Shown piece by piece: positions 42,968 to 51,654 of a stretch of DNA of 64,000 bases (its first letter is position 1; every line of letters starts with the position of its first letter). Made by a program: the position numbers and the translations under genes. Where the stretch lies: NCBI GenBank assembly GCA_011959285.1, contig BLLW01000003.1, positions 17,636-81,635 of the forward strand, read 5' to 3'. Below the pieces are notes generated by a model. The model was not told the origin of the DNA, ran no database searches, and saw nothing but the letters and a program-made list of their open reading frames with translations. This stretch comes from Lachnospiraceae bacterium. GTDB lineage: Bacteria; Bacillota; Clostridia; Lachnospirales; Lachnospiraceae.

Positions 42968-44080
42968 ATGGCGGATAAGGAAAAAGCGATACTTTTTGGC
43001 AGAGGAATGGTCTATCAGCGTAAGAAAGAAAGGATCTTTGAGCAATATGAGGTAGTTGTCTTTTTTGACAGTGCAGCAGATCCTTCCGCACCGCCGGTGA
43101 CGGATGAAGAAACTGGGATACTGGTAGTGAACCCAATCTTTGCTTTGAATTATCCGGAGGACCCAATCATTTTGTTGTCTTATGCACCGGGGCAGATGAG
43201 CAGACAGCTGCTTGGTATTGGGATAGAAAGAGAGCGCATCAGGTTCGGCGCTGCTATGGAACCTTTCAATACATTTGAAAAAATGCTTTTTGGAGACGGC
43301 ATAGGAACTCTTTGTCTGGAGGGGCGGGATGTAATTTACCAGAATGACAGATATGGTTTGAGATTAGAAACGAATCCGACCGATTTAGAAGCAATTATAG
43401 AAAAACTCCGTGATACGCCGTTGTATCAGCCGAGCAAGGATATGCTGGATGCATTGCCGTTGCACCCGATTGACGATACATATGGGATGAACCGGGGCAC
43501 GCCGGTGGACCGGTATTATATTGAGAAGTTTTTGGAAGCGAACCAGTCTCTGATTAAGGGAAGGGTGATGGAAATCGGGGACAGAGAATATACGGTCCGC
43601 TATGGAAAGGAAAGGGTACAAGAGTCTGTCATCCTCCATGTTATAAAAAGCAATCCTTCCGATAATATGATATGCGGCAACTTTGCCACAGGAGAGGGAA
43701 TAGAGGAGGAGAGCATAGACTGCCTGATCTGCACCCAGACACTGCCCTTTATATATGACCTTCAGGCGGCGGCAGAAAATATGATCCGGGTCTTGAAAAA
43801 AGGTGGGACTGCTTTGATTACCGTAGGCGGAATCTCACAGATTATCAGTTATGAAAAAACCTATTTTGGACACTATTGGAGTTTTACAGATATGTCATTG
43901 AGGAAGCTTTTTGAGGGGGTGGCGGATGTGGAGAGTGTTCAGATTGGCACCTATGGAAATGTAAAAGCAGCTTCTGCGTTTTTGTATGGCATAAGTCATG
44001 AGGAAATGAAACCGGAAGATTTGGAATATCATGATGAAAATTATCAATTGATTATTACAGCAGTGGTTACCAAAAAATAA
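42968..44080 (+). CDS. Rossmann-like module plus class I methyltransferase
   Basis: 370 aa. Residues ~5-100 are a diverged module (KAILFGRGMVYQRKKERIF, VVVFFDSAADP). The C-terminal part resembles methyltransferases that begin GTPVDRYYIEKFL with a weak motif I (KGRVMEIGDREYTVRYG). DCLICTQTLPFIYDLQAA and KKGGTALITVGGISQI are the later Methyltransf_11 motifs. It follows RBS GAGGAGAAAG. Probable glycan methyltransferase. Confidence 0.75.
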   Translation: MADKEKAILFGRGMVYQRKKERIFEQYEVVVFFDSAADPSAPPVTDEETGILVVNPIFALNYPEDPIILLSYAPGQMSRQLLGIGIERERIRFGAAMEPFNTFEKMLFGDGIGTLCLEGRDVIYQNDRYGLRLETNPTDLEAIIEKLRDTPLYQPSKDMLDALPLHPIDDTYGMNRGTPVDRYYIEKFLEANQSLIKGRVMEIGDREYTVRYGKERVQESVILHVIKSNPSDNMICGNFATGEGIEEESIDCLICTQTLPFIYDLQAAAENMIRVLKKGGTALITVGGISQIISYEKTYFGHYWSFTDMSLRKLFEGVADVESVQIGTYGNVKAASAFLYGISHEEMKPEDLEYHDENYQLIITAVVTKK

Positions 44081-44107
44081 GGGGATACCAAAGGAGCCTA
44101 TATTGAT

Positions 44108-45214
44108 ATGAAGAAAATATTGCATATGACACCGCCGGAGGTAAGCAATGGCGTGTACAGATATATTTTTAATCATATGCCTTTTATAGACCAAAGTAAG
44201 TATGAATTTTCTTTTTTAACCAAGTCAGCAGATGAATTGAAAAGTTCAAAGGAATATGAACGGTACCATTTCCCGATCTACCGCCTGCAAAATGTACAAC
44301 GCAACGGGCGGGAGGAATTTGAAAAAGAGATCAGGGGTATTCTCGCCAATGGATTTGATGCTATACATCTGCACACAAGTTCATGGAGAGGATTTTTGAT
44401 TGAAGAGATTGCTATGGATATGGGGATTCCAAAGGTCATCGTACATTCACACAGCTCGGGCATTGATTTCTGCAATGAAGAAGAACGTGAACGAATCTGG
44501 AAAGATCATACCTATTATAAAGAGCATTTCACCATGCAATATGCGACAGATGTGTGTGCCTGCTCCCGGCTTGCGGCGGACTGGCTGTTCAGTTCCCGGA
44601 TACCGAGAGAAATTATCCGCACGATGCCTAATGCAGTGGATGTGAAAAAGTTTCACCTAAATAGGAAAGTTCGGGAACAAATGCGTAGGGAACTGGGCGT
44701 AGAGGGACGCGTTGTGGTTGGAAATGTGGGAAGATACAGTTTCACGAAAAATCAGGAATTTTTGGTACGGGCGTTCACGAAAGCATATAAGAAGAATAAA
44801 CAGCTGTTTTTGATCATGATTGGAGAAGGAGAACGGGCGGAAGAGATCAGGAGACTGGTGGAGCAGCTGGGTATGACAGCGCATATCAGGTGTCTGGGCT
44901 GGAGCGAGCGGATTTCCGAATATCTGCAGGCGATGGATGGATTTTGTCTCCCATCTAAATTTGAAGGACTTCCCATATCAGTGGTGGAAGCACAGGCGGC
45001 AGGGCTTAAATGTCTGGTTTCAGATACCGTAACAAGAGAAACAGATTTGACCGGGCTGATAACCTTTCTTCCATTAGAGGAAGAAATTTGGACAGAGAGT
45101 ATTGCCGATTTAAAAGCAGACGGGGACAGGCAGTGGATGGATGAGGCTTTCGATCAAGCGGCTTATAGCATGGAAGCGTCGTGCCAAAGGCTTACCTCAT
45201 TATATGATTCATAA
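44108..45214 (+). CDS. Glycosyltransferase family 4 protein
   Basis: 368-aa GT-B retaining glycosyltransferase of the EpsF/CapM type. The N-terminal lobe has TPPEVSNGVYRYIFNHMPFI and DAIHLHTSSWRGF. The donor lobe has VGNVGRYSFTKNQEFLVRAF, LIMIGEG, IRCLGWSERISEYLQAMDG and LPSKFEGLPISVVEAQAAGL, in which the E-x7-E motif binds the sugar nucleotide. AAAGGAG lies 11 bases before the ATG. Cytosolic. Donor unknown. Confidence 0.92.
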   Translation: MKKILHMTPPEVSNGVYRYIFNHMPFIDQSKYEFSFLTKSADELKSSKEYERYHFPIYRLQNVQRNGREEFEKEIRGILANGFDAIHLHTSSWRGFLIEEIAMDMGIPKVIVHSHSSGIDFCNEEERERIWKDHTYYKEHFTMQYATDVCACSRLAADWLFSSRIPREIIRTMPNAVDVKKFHLNRKVREQMRRELGVEGRVVVGNVGRYSFTKNQEFLVRAFTKAYKKNKQLFLIMIGEGERAEEIRRLVEQLGMTAHIRCLGWSERISEYLQAMDGFCLPSKFEGLPISVVEAQAAGLKCLVSDTVTRETDLTGLITFLPLEEEIWTESIADLKADGDRQWMDEAFDQAAYSMEASCQRLTSLYDS

Positions 45215-45251
45215 CCTGGAATGAAATAAATGATAGAAAGAAGGGGTACAA

Positions 45252-46169
45252 ATGGCAGTCTGGAGAGGAAAGGAATATGCGTATATAGTCGGATATGGTG
45301 CGGCAGGCGGATACTATGAAAAGACCAAAAGGCAGCTTGCCCCAATCATGAACCTGGATTATCTTTGTGACAGAAAGTGGGAAAACAGCGATCAAAAAGA
45401 GTATGATGGGATTCCGGTGGTACATTTAAAAGATTTAAAAAATCTTCAGGGCGCATTGGCAATCATCTTTGCGTCGGGTCATTGGATGTATGAAGCGATC
45501 AAAGGTGATTTGGATGCGCTGGGGGTGGAATCGGTTCATGTTAACGAGGTGATCGGATGCAACAAGATTCTGGATGGAAAGACGCTAAAGGAACAATTCC
45601 CTGCCGGGTGTTATGAGGATGTACATGGGAATAAAATTTATTTTGATCAGACTCTCTCAGATAAAATAACAATCCTTTTAGGGGGCGGCAATAACATACT
45701 GAGAGTGGGGAAAAATGTGACAGCAGCCCATCTGCTGATTGTGTTTGGTAATAACGGATCCTGTAATATTGGAGATGATACGGAAATCATCGGCGCTGAA
45801 TTTTATATAGCGTATGGCGGTATACAAATAGGAAAGGATTGTCTGTTTTCGACCCAGGTGGTACTTAGGACCCATGACGGGCACCATATATTTGATGCAA
45901 ATACACATCAGCGTGTGAATTATCCCAAAGATATAGAAATTGGGGATCATGTCTGGATTGGCTTTAGGGTCATACTGCTGGGAGGCGCAAAAATCGGAAC
46001 GGGTTCGTTGGTAGGCGCCGGTGCAATTACGTCAGGGCAGTTTGGAGAGCACACCGTTATTGCAGGCATGCCGGCAAGAGCGATCAGGGAAAATGTATGC
46101 TGGAGCAGGGACGATACAGAGTATTTTAATTGGTCTAGTTTGGATGAATGTATATCCAGAGGGGTGTAG
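45252..46169 (+). CDS. Rossmann-like module plus hexapeptide acyltransferase
   Basis: 305 aa with the same two-domain plan as the gene at 20544. The module covers ~8-100 (AYIVGYGAAGGYYEKTKRQL, LDYLCDRKW). A left-handed beta-helix then runs to the end: IGDDTEIIGAEFYIAYGG, IGKDCLFSTQVVLRTHDGHHI and IGDHVWIGFRVILLGGAKIG, followed by GSLVGAGAITSGQF and VIAGMPARAI. The DGHH His is the likely catalytic base. Such enzymes O- or N-acetylate sugars using acetyl-CoA. PglD, which acetylates a 4-amino sugar in bacillosamine synthesis, has a comparable Rossmann-plus-beta-helix layout. Confidence 0.85.
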   Translation: MAVWRGKEYAYIVGYGAAGGYYEKTKRQLAPIMNLDYLCDRKWENSDQKEYDGIPVVHLKDLKNLQGALAIIFASGHWMYEAIKGDLDALGVESVHVNEVIGCNKILDGKTLKEQFPAGCYEDVHGNKIYFDQTLSDKITILLGGGNNILRVGKNVTAAHLLIVFGNNGSCNIGDDTEIIGAEFYIAYGGIQIGKDCLFSTQVVLRTHDGHHIFDANTHQRVNYPKDIEIGDHVWIGFRVILLGGAKIGTGSLVGAGAITSGQFGEHTVIAGMPARAIRENVCWSRDDTEYFNWSSLDECISRGV

Positions 46170-46173
46170 AATT

Positions 46174-47223
46174 GTGGATCAGATATGTGTGGCTGTTTAT
46201 GGCGCCCAGATGGTGGCAGTGAGCGTCTATTATGCAATAAAAACATTATATAAAGATTGCAGGGTAATTTGTTTCATTGTTAATAATCTCACAGGGAATC
46301 CGTCATCAATTGATGGACTCCCTGTTGTGCCATTGGATAAATTTCAGGAGACCGACATTAAAATACTGATTGCCACACCGGAAAATCACCATGAAGCGAT
46401 AGTGGACGCATTGAGGAAAAAAGGCCTGAAAGACTATGTGTGCATGGATTCCCGCACAGAAGCGATGCTGATGGAGAAGTATTACAAAAAAACGGGCAGG
46501 TTTCCAATTTTACATGATTGTCCGGAGGGACGGCAAAAAGCGGATCTTGCCGTGTATATGACGAGATTCCATAAAGACAAGCCTTTAAAATCCAGTTATC
46601 GGGCGCAGAGCTGGATCTATCCGATTCAGGCTGGGGCGGCTCTTGCGGAGACCAGTATTGCGGATGTGCGCGACGACCAAGGGGATAATATTTCGGAAAA
46701 AAATGCCAACTACAGCGAACTGTCTGCTCTATACTGGGCAGGGAAGCATGGGACAGCAGACTATCTTGGGTTATTTCATTACCGGAGAATTTTGGATGTA
46801 CAGGATGAGGATTTATTCCGCTTGCTGAAAAATGACGTGGATGTCATATTGCCTTACCCTACCCTTCATTATCCGAATATAGGAGAACATCATAAACGTT
46901 ATTTGAAAGAAGAAGACTGGAATGCTATGCTGCATGCTTTAGAGGAACTGGCGCCTTTATATGCAAAAGCTTATGAAGGGATTTTTTCGGGACAATTTTT
47001 TTATAACTATAATATGCTCATTGCAAAAAGAGAGGTCTTCCGGGCATTCTGCGATTGGATGTTCCCGATTCTTGCACGCACGGAAGAACTGAGCAAACCG
47101 AAAGGATGGGAGCGTGCGGACCGTTATATAGGATATCTTGGAGAAAATTTGACAACCCTTTATTTTATGTACCATCAGAGGGATTTTAAGATTGCACACA
47201 CGGGGAGATGGATGCTTGTGTAG
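46174..47223 (+). CDS. Rossmann-like module plus DUF4422 putative glycosyltransferase
   Basis: 349 aa from GTG 46174 (AGAGGGG upstream); the frame is open much further left inside the acyltransferase gene. Residues ~1-95 are the module (QICVAVYGAQMVAVSVYYAI, CRVICFIVNN). The rest is DUF4422: DLAVYMTRFHKDKP, WIYPIQAGAAL, NANYSELSALYW, YLGLFHYRRIL, VILPYPTLHY and FFYNYNMLIAKREVF. DUF4422 proteins occur in capsule and exopolysaccharide loci and are thought to be glycosyltransferases. Confidence 0.8.
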   Translation: MDQICVAVYGAQMVAVSVYYAIKTLYKDCRVICFIVNNLTGNPSSIDGLPVVPLDKFQETDIKILIATPENHHEAIVDALRKKGLKDYVCMDSRTEAMLMEKYYKKTGRFPILHDCPEGRQKADLAVYMTRFHKDKPLKSSYRAQSWIYPIQAGAALAETSIADVRDDQGDNISEKNANYSELSALYWAGKHGTADYLGLFHYRRILDVQDEDLFRLLKNDVDVILPYPTLHYPNIGEHHKRYLKEEDWNAMLHALEELAPLYAKAYEGIFSGQFFYNYNMLIAKREVFRAFCDWMFPILARTEELSKPKGWERADRYIGYLGENLTTLYFMYHQRDFKIAHTGRWMLV

Positions 47224-47251
47224 GGGGAAAAGAGGCAGAAAGGAAATAGAT

Positions 47252-48310
47252 TTGAAGGATATGGATTTGAAAAGCAATGATTTATATGAGCGTGAATTAG
47301 AAAATTTGAAAAATCAAGATATACTGTGGGAAAAATTGGCGGGCAGGACGGTCATGATTTCCGGCGCCACGGGAATGATCGGAAAGTGCCTGATTGACTT
47401 GATCATGTTACGAAACCAAGATTCGGAAGCGCCCATAAAAGTAATTGCGCTCAGCAGGAGCATAGAAAAGGCGGAGGAACGTTTTGGCGCTTACAAAAAC
47501 CGCGGAGATTTACGCTACATTTCTTGTGATGTTAACAAGGAAATACCGGAGTGCGGCGAGGTAGATTATATCATACATGCCGCCAGCAATACGCATCCCC
47601 TTCAATATGCGCTGGATGCCATAGGAACAATTGCATCCAACGTGATCGGAACTAAAAATCTGCTGGACTATGCTGTCTGGCATGGCGTGCAGCACTTCTG
47701 TTTCCTGTCTTCGGTAGAGATCTACGGTGAAAACAGAGGGGATACTGACAAATTTGATGAAAAATACTTAGGATACATTGACTGTAATACCCTGCGGGCA
47801 GGATACCCGGAGAGTAAGCGTTTGGGCGAGACCCTGTGCAATGCGTACCATCAGACCCATGGTCTTACATTTTCGATTCCCAGACTCAGCAGGGTATATG
47901 GTCCCACTATGCTCTCTGGTGATACAAAGGCAATCTCACAGTTTATTAAAAAAGCGGCAGCAGGGGAAGATATCATTTTAAAGAGCGAAGGGCATCAGAA
48001 ATTTTCCTACACATTTGTGACAGATGCAGTATCAGGTATTTTATATACAATGCGTTTTGGGCAGCCAGGGGAGGCATATAATATAGCGGATGAAGAATCA
48101 GATATTACACTAAAAGATTTAGCATCGTGCCTTGCCTCCCTGGCGGATGTACAGGTGATTTTTCAGCTCCCTGATGAAAAAGAACGCAAAGGATATTCCA
48201 CTGCTACAAAGGCGATGCTGGATGCCGGCAAACTGAATGCAGTTGGATGGAAATCCAGGGTGCATATGACGGAGGGACTTGCATACACAGTTAGAAACAT
48301 CGAAAAATAA
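47252..48310 (+). CDS. NAD-dependent epimerase/dehydratase (SDR)
   Basis: 352-aa extended SDR. The cofactor loop is ISGATGMIGKCLIDLI, with IHAASNTHPLQYA and catalytic YPESKRLGETLC (YxxxK). FSYTFVTDAVSGIL and EAYNIADEESDITLKDL form the C-terminal nucleotide-sugar part. I prefer TTG 47252, 8 bases after AAAGGA (47239-47244), over ATG 47261, which is too close to its GAAGGA. It is the last gene of island operon 2. It probably supplies an epimerised or dehydrated sugar nucleotide. The next gene, upp, converges 11 bases away. Confidence 0.86.
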   Translation: MKDMDLKSNDLYERELENLKNQDILWEKLAGRTVMISGATGMIGKCLIDLIMLRNQDSEAPIKVIALSRSIEKAEERFGAYKNRGDLRYISCDVNKEIPECGEVDYIIHAASNTHPLQYALDAIGTIASNVIGTKNLLDYAVWHGVQHFCFLSSVEIYGENRGDTDKFDEKYLGYIDCNTLRAGYPESKRLGETLCNAYHQTHGLTFSIPRLSRVYGPTMLSGDTKAISQFIKKAAAGEDIILKSEGHQKFSYTFVTDAVSGILYTMRFGQPGEAYNIADEESDITLKDLASCLASLADVQVIFQLPDEKERKGYSTATKAMLDAGKLNAVGWKSRVHMTEGLAYTVRNIEK

Positions 48311-48321
48311 AGAAAAGTTTT

Positions 48322-48969
48322 TTATTTGGTTCCAAAAATCCGATCCCCCGCATCCCCCAGTCCCGGGCAGATATAGGCATGCTCATTCAGGCACCTGTCC
48401 AGATGTCCCACATAGATCTGAATATCAGGATGTGACTCTCTCAGCCTCTTAAGCCCTTCCGGTGCCGCAATAATACACATAAATTTAATATGCTTCCCGC
48501 CGTGCTGTTTGATAAAATCCACCGCTTCCGATCCAGAGCCGCCCGTGGCAAGCATGGGGTCTACTACTACGATGGTGCGCTGGTCGATGGGTTCAGGCAG
48601 TTTACAGTAATACTCATGAGGCTCATGGGTCTCCGGGTCGCGGTACAGACCGATATGTCCGACCTTGGCGGAAGGAACAAGGGCAAGGATGCCGTTCACC
48701 ATTCCCAGACCGGCACGGAGAATGGGCACGATTGCCATCTTTTTGCCAGAAATCATGGGTGTCATACAGGTTTCAATGGGCGTTTTGATCTCCACATCCT
48801 CCACGGGAAGATCGCGGAGCGCTTCATAGCCCATCAGCGTTGCAATTTCTTCAATTAATTTACGAAATTCGTTGGTGCCGGTATTCTCGTCACGCAGACG
48901 GGAAATCTTGTGCTGAATCAGAGGATGATTCAAAATAAAAACGTTATCCATGTTTATTGATTGTTCCAT
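48322..48969 (-). CDS. upp: Uracil phosphoribosyltransferase
   Basis: 215-aa salvage enzyme that makes UMP from uracil and PRPP. The PRPP loop [17 protein letters not shown], the [14 protein letters not shown] block and the C-terminal [16 protein letters not shown] uracil-binding end are all present and full length. The start is the ATG of MEQSIN, behind AAAGGCAGGG on the minus strand; the longer frame to 49038 has no support. It is the only housekeeping gene here, on the opposite strand, convergent with island operon 2 and divergent from the flagellar operon. An A/T-only hairpin at 48305-48327 in the 11-base gap could be a weak shared terminator. Confidence 0.96.
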   Translation of the reverse strand: MEQSINMDNVFILNHPLIQHKISRLRDENTGTNEFRKLIEEIATLMGYEALRDLPVEDVEIKTPIETCMTPMISGKKMAIVPILRAGLGMVNGILALVPSAKVGHIGLYRDPETHEPHEYYCKLPEPIDQRTIVVVDPMLATGGSGSEAVDFIKQHGGKHIKFMCIIAAPEGLKRLRESHPDIQIYVGHLDRCLNEHAYICPGLGDAGDRIFGTK

Positions 48970-49103
48970 AATTAGTACCCTGCCTTTCTTCATCAGATTG
49001 TCTGCCAAAGGAGTGGACGCATGCGCGCACGTTATCATATCTACATAAAATTTTAGTGCAATTTAAGATTTAAGTCAACGGTCAAAAAAATTCCCCTCTG
49101 CCC

Positions 49104-49130
49104 TAAAGTCTTTCCAAAATAATCCGATAC
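49104..49130 (+). promoter_or_regulatory. Sigma-28 promoter of the flgM operon
   Basis: TAAA at 49104-49107, 15 bases, TCCGATAC at 49123-49130. It lies 65 bases ahead of the flgM ATG and should drive flgM-flgN-flgK-flgK-flgL-fliW-csrA up to the terminator at 55786. Confidence 0.85.
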
Positions 49131-49194
49131 AAATAGTGTAACAAGTGATTACATGGGAAATGCTTATAGGAAATCCATGGAAGGAGGAATCCAG

Positions 49195-49470
49195 ATGCGT
49201 ATAGAAGCATATACACAGGTCCAGAGCCTATACAATACAAAGAAAACAGCCAAGACCCAGCCGCTTAACAAGGCAGGCGCTTCTGATCAGCTTCAGATAT
49301 CCGGCATCGGCAAGGACTTACAGAGTGTGAAGCTGGCACTGGCAGGCAGCAGTGATATCAGGGAAGATGTGACAGCTCCGATTAAAGCAAAGATAGATGC
49401 AGGCACTTACGAGGTAGATATGGGAAGCTTTGCTGATAAGCTGATGCAGAAATACGAGGAAATGAGGTAG
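49195..49470 (+). CDS. flgM: Anti-sigma-28 factor FlgM
   Basis: 91-aa inhibitor that binds sigma-28 until the hook is complete. The C-terminal region has the family shape: SDQLQISGIGKDLQ, then VTAPIKAKIDAGTYEVDMGSFADKLMQKYEEM. ATG 49195 has AAGGAGG at 49181-49187 with 7-base spacing; the in-frame ATG at 49153 lacks one. Being behind a sigma-28 promoter itself, it forms the usual feedback loop. By extension it should also limit the two glycosylation operons that carry sigma-28 promoters. Confidence 0.92.
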   Translation: MRIEAYTQVQSLYNTKKTAKTQPLNKAGASDQLQISGIGKDLQSVKLALAGSSDIREDVTAPIKAKIDAGTYEVDMGSFADKLMQKYEEMR

Positions 49471-49475
49471 TCTAA

Positions 49476-49994
49476 GTGGCAAGTTTAATGGAAAACCTGA
49501 TTGAAATCTTAGACCTGGAGAGCCAGGAATATGAGAACTTGCTTGGACTATCCATGAAAAAGACGCCGGTCATTGTATCCGGCGCATTAGAAGAATTAGC
49601 CAAAATCACGGATGAAGAACAAAACGTTGTCAATAGGATTAACCGTCTGGAACTAAAAAGACAGGAAGTTTTTTCCGATATCGCCAACGTAATTAACAAG
49701 GATGTTGACACGCTCATGCTTAAAGATCTGGTCGAAATGTTAAAGCCAAGACCGGAAGAGCAGCAGAAACTGGCTAGAGTACACGATAAGTTGAGTACCG
49801 CCGTCCATGAGGTGAAACGAGTAAACGGACAGAATAGGATTCTGATACAGAACGCGTTAGAGATGGTGGAATTCGATATGAACATGCTGCAGTCCATGAA
49901 GGCAGCCCCTGAAACCGCAAACTATAATAAGGGAGCCTATAATACAGGAGACCATATGGGAGCAGGCGGGGGCGGCTTTGATGCAAAGCAGTAA
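49476..49994 (+). CDS. flgN: Flagellar chaperone FlgN
   Basis: 172-aa helical export chaperone for the hook-filament junction proteins FlgK and FlgL, encoded right after it. The FlgN pattern is visible: LIEILDLESQEYENLLGLSMKKTPVIV, then ELAKITDEEQNVVNRINRLELKR. The C-terminal glycine-rich tail (GAGGGGFDAK) is typical. GTG 49476 is used, with GAGG upstream; ATG 49488 is possible. Operon with flgM (5-base gap). Confidence 0.88.
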   Translation: MASLMENLIEILDLESQEYENLLGLSMKKTPVIVSGALEELAKITDEEQNVVNRINRLELKRQEVFSDIANVINKDVDTLMLKDLVEMLKPRPEEQQKLARVHDKLSTAVHEVKRVNGQNRILIQNALEMVEFDMNMLQSMKAAPETANYNKGAYNTGDHMGAGGGGFDAKQ

Positions 49995-50020
49995 TCCTTG
50001 AAAAATTATGAGGTGATGAT

Positions 50021-51637
50021 ATGTCTTTATTTGGAAGTTTATATGTTGGTGTAAGTGGGTTACAGATGGGACAGAATGCGCTTAATACAACGGCGCACAA
50101 TATGTCTAATATGGATACGATTGGGTATACCAGGCAGCAGGTGCAGCAGGGAACCCGTATCTATAATACCATTTCTACTTCAGGATCTGCAGTTTCTTAT
50201 CAGCAGGTCGGTCTCGGAGTCAATTATTCTCAGGTAAAACAAATTAGAGATTATTTCCTTGATAGAACATACCGCAGGGAGTCTGGAAGAAGTGCATTTT
50301 ATGATGTATCTTTGTCGGCAGTTGAGGAAGTTGAAAATCTTTTGCAGGAACTGGAAGGAGAAGCCTTTGCCGATTCCATAGAGAATCTATGGGGGTCCGT
50401 ACAGGACTTGGCAAGAGATCCGGGCAATGCCGTGAATCAAGGCGTTTTTGTACAACGGTGCCATGAATTTTTGACTCGCGGTCAGGCGGTATATCAAGGG
50501 CTGTCTGAATATCAGGATAAATTGAATTATAAAATCAGCGAGCAGGTCAAGACGATCAATGCGTACGGCAAGAGAATTGCAGAACTGAATATGGAAATCA
50601 TGAAAATCGAAGGCGGAAAGATTGAGAAGGCTAACGATTTGAAGGACGAGAGAAATCAGCTGATCGATGAATTATCTGCGATGGGAAATATAGACTGCCG
50701 GACGGATGTGGATGGAAATGTGCTGATTAAATTTGAGGGAAAAGATTTCGTTAAGATGGATTCTGCTAATGAAATCTGCCTGTATACAGACGAAGCGACC
50801 GGTTTTTACACACCTTACTGGAAGCAGCTGGCAGAAACTAAAATCGTAAATGGAGTTGAAACGGTAGATATCGAGGGTGCTGAACTCTTCAATATGAGAC
50901 AGACGATTTCTACCGATACCAATACGGATATCGGGGCGCTGAAGTCCATGATGTTCGCAAGAGGAGACAGGCGTGCGACCTTTAAGGATTTAGAGGATGC
51001 AGAGGCTTATGACAGAGACATTTCCCAGTCTATCATCATGAACGTACAGGCTGAGTTTGACAGATTGATGCACGATGTGGCAACGGGAATCAACAAGATA
51101 CTGAAGGAAGCCGCCGAAGCAGCAACAGCAAAGAATCCGGATTCTACCTACATGAGGGATGAAAATGGCAATCCATTTACCATATTCAATACGCAGACAG
51201 GGGAGACGGACGAGGATGCCTTTACCGTAGAGAATATGATTATCAATGGGGAAGTGAAACAGGCGCCTTCACTGCTGGGCTTTAAAAAGGACGACGGCCA
51301 GATTGACCAGGAAACGGCAGATGCGCTCAAAGATCTTTTTATGGAAGAGACGCATACGCTGAATCCGAATGTAAAGACCACAACGAATTATATTAATTTT
51401 TATAATAACTTAGTTTCCCAAGTGGCAACCACCGGCGATGTCTTATATGGCATCAGTGAAAATCAACAGATTACTGTGGATAATACAGCTGCCGCAAGAG
51501 AGCAGGTTCTGGGGGTTTCCTCAGATGAAGAAATGAGCAATATGATTATGTTCCAGAATGCCTATAACGCAGCCAGCCGTTACATCAATGTAATCAGCGA
51601 ACTGATGGAACACGTTATCAATACATTAGGAAGCTGA
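50021..51637 (+). CDS. flgK: Flagellar hook-associated protein 1 FlgK, copy 1
   Basis: 538-aa hook-filament junction protein. The N-terminal rod/hook motif is LYVGVSGLQMGQNALNTTAHNMSN, then DTIGYTRQQV. The C-terminus NMIMFQNAYNAASRYINVISEL is the coiled D0 end. A FlgK-type central region (AINQ/LNMEIMKIEGGK, NDLKDERNQLIDELS) is present. The start ATG 50021 follows GAGGTGAT. A second FlgK follows at once. Confidence 0.93.
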   Translation: MSLFGSLYVGVSGLQMGQNALNTTAHNMSNMDTIGYTRQQVQQGTRIYNTISTSGSAVSYQQVGLGVNYSQVKQIRDYFLDRTYRRESGRSAFYDVSLSAVEEVENLLQELEGEAFADSIENLWGSVQDLARDPGNAVNQGVFVQRCHEFLTRGQAVYQGLSEYQDKLNYKISEQVKTINAYGKRIAELNMEIMKIEGGKIEKANDLKDERNQLIDELSAMGNIDCRTDVDGNVLIKFEGKDFVKMDSANEICLYTDEATGFYTPYWKQLAETKIVNGVETVDIEGAELFNMRQTISTDTNTDIGALKSMMFARGDRRATFKDLEDAEAYDRDISQSIIMNVQAEFDRLMHDVATGINKILKEAAEAATAKNPDSTYMRDENGNPFTIFNTQTGETDEDAFTVENMIINGEVKQAPSLLGFKKDDGQIDQETADALKDLFMEETHTLNPNVKTTTNYINFYNNLVSQVATTGDVLYGISENQQITVDNTAAAREQVLGVSSDEEMSNMIMFQNAYNAASRYINVISELMEHVINTLGS

Positions 51638-51654
51638 GAAAGGAAGTGAAGTAG

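Noticed and set aside
49654..49681. Sigma-28-like TAAA-N16-TCCGATAT inside flgN
   Set aside because: It lies in coding sequence whose wording is explained by the protein. It could be an internal promoter for flgK, but nothing else supports it.
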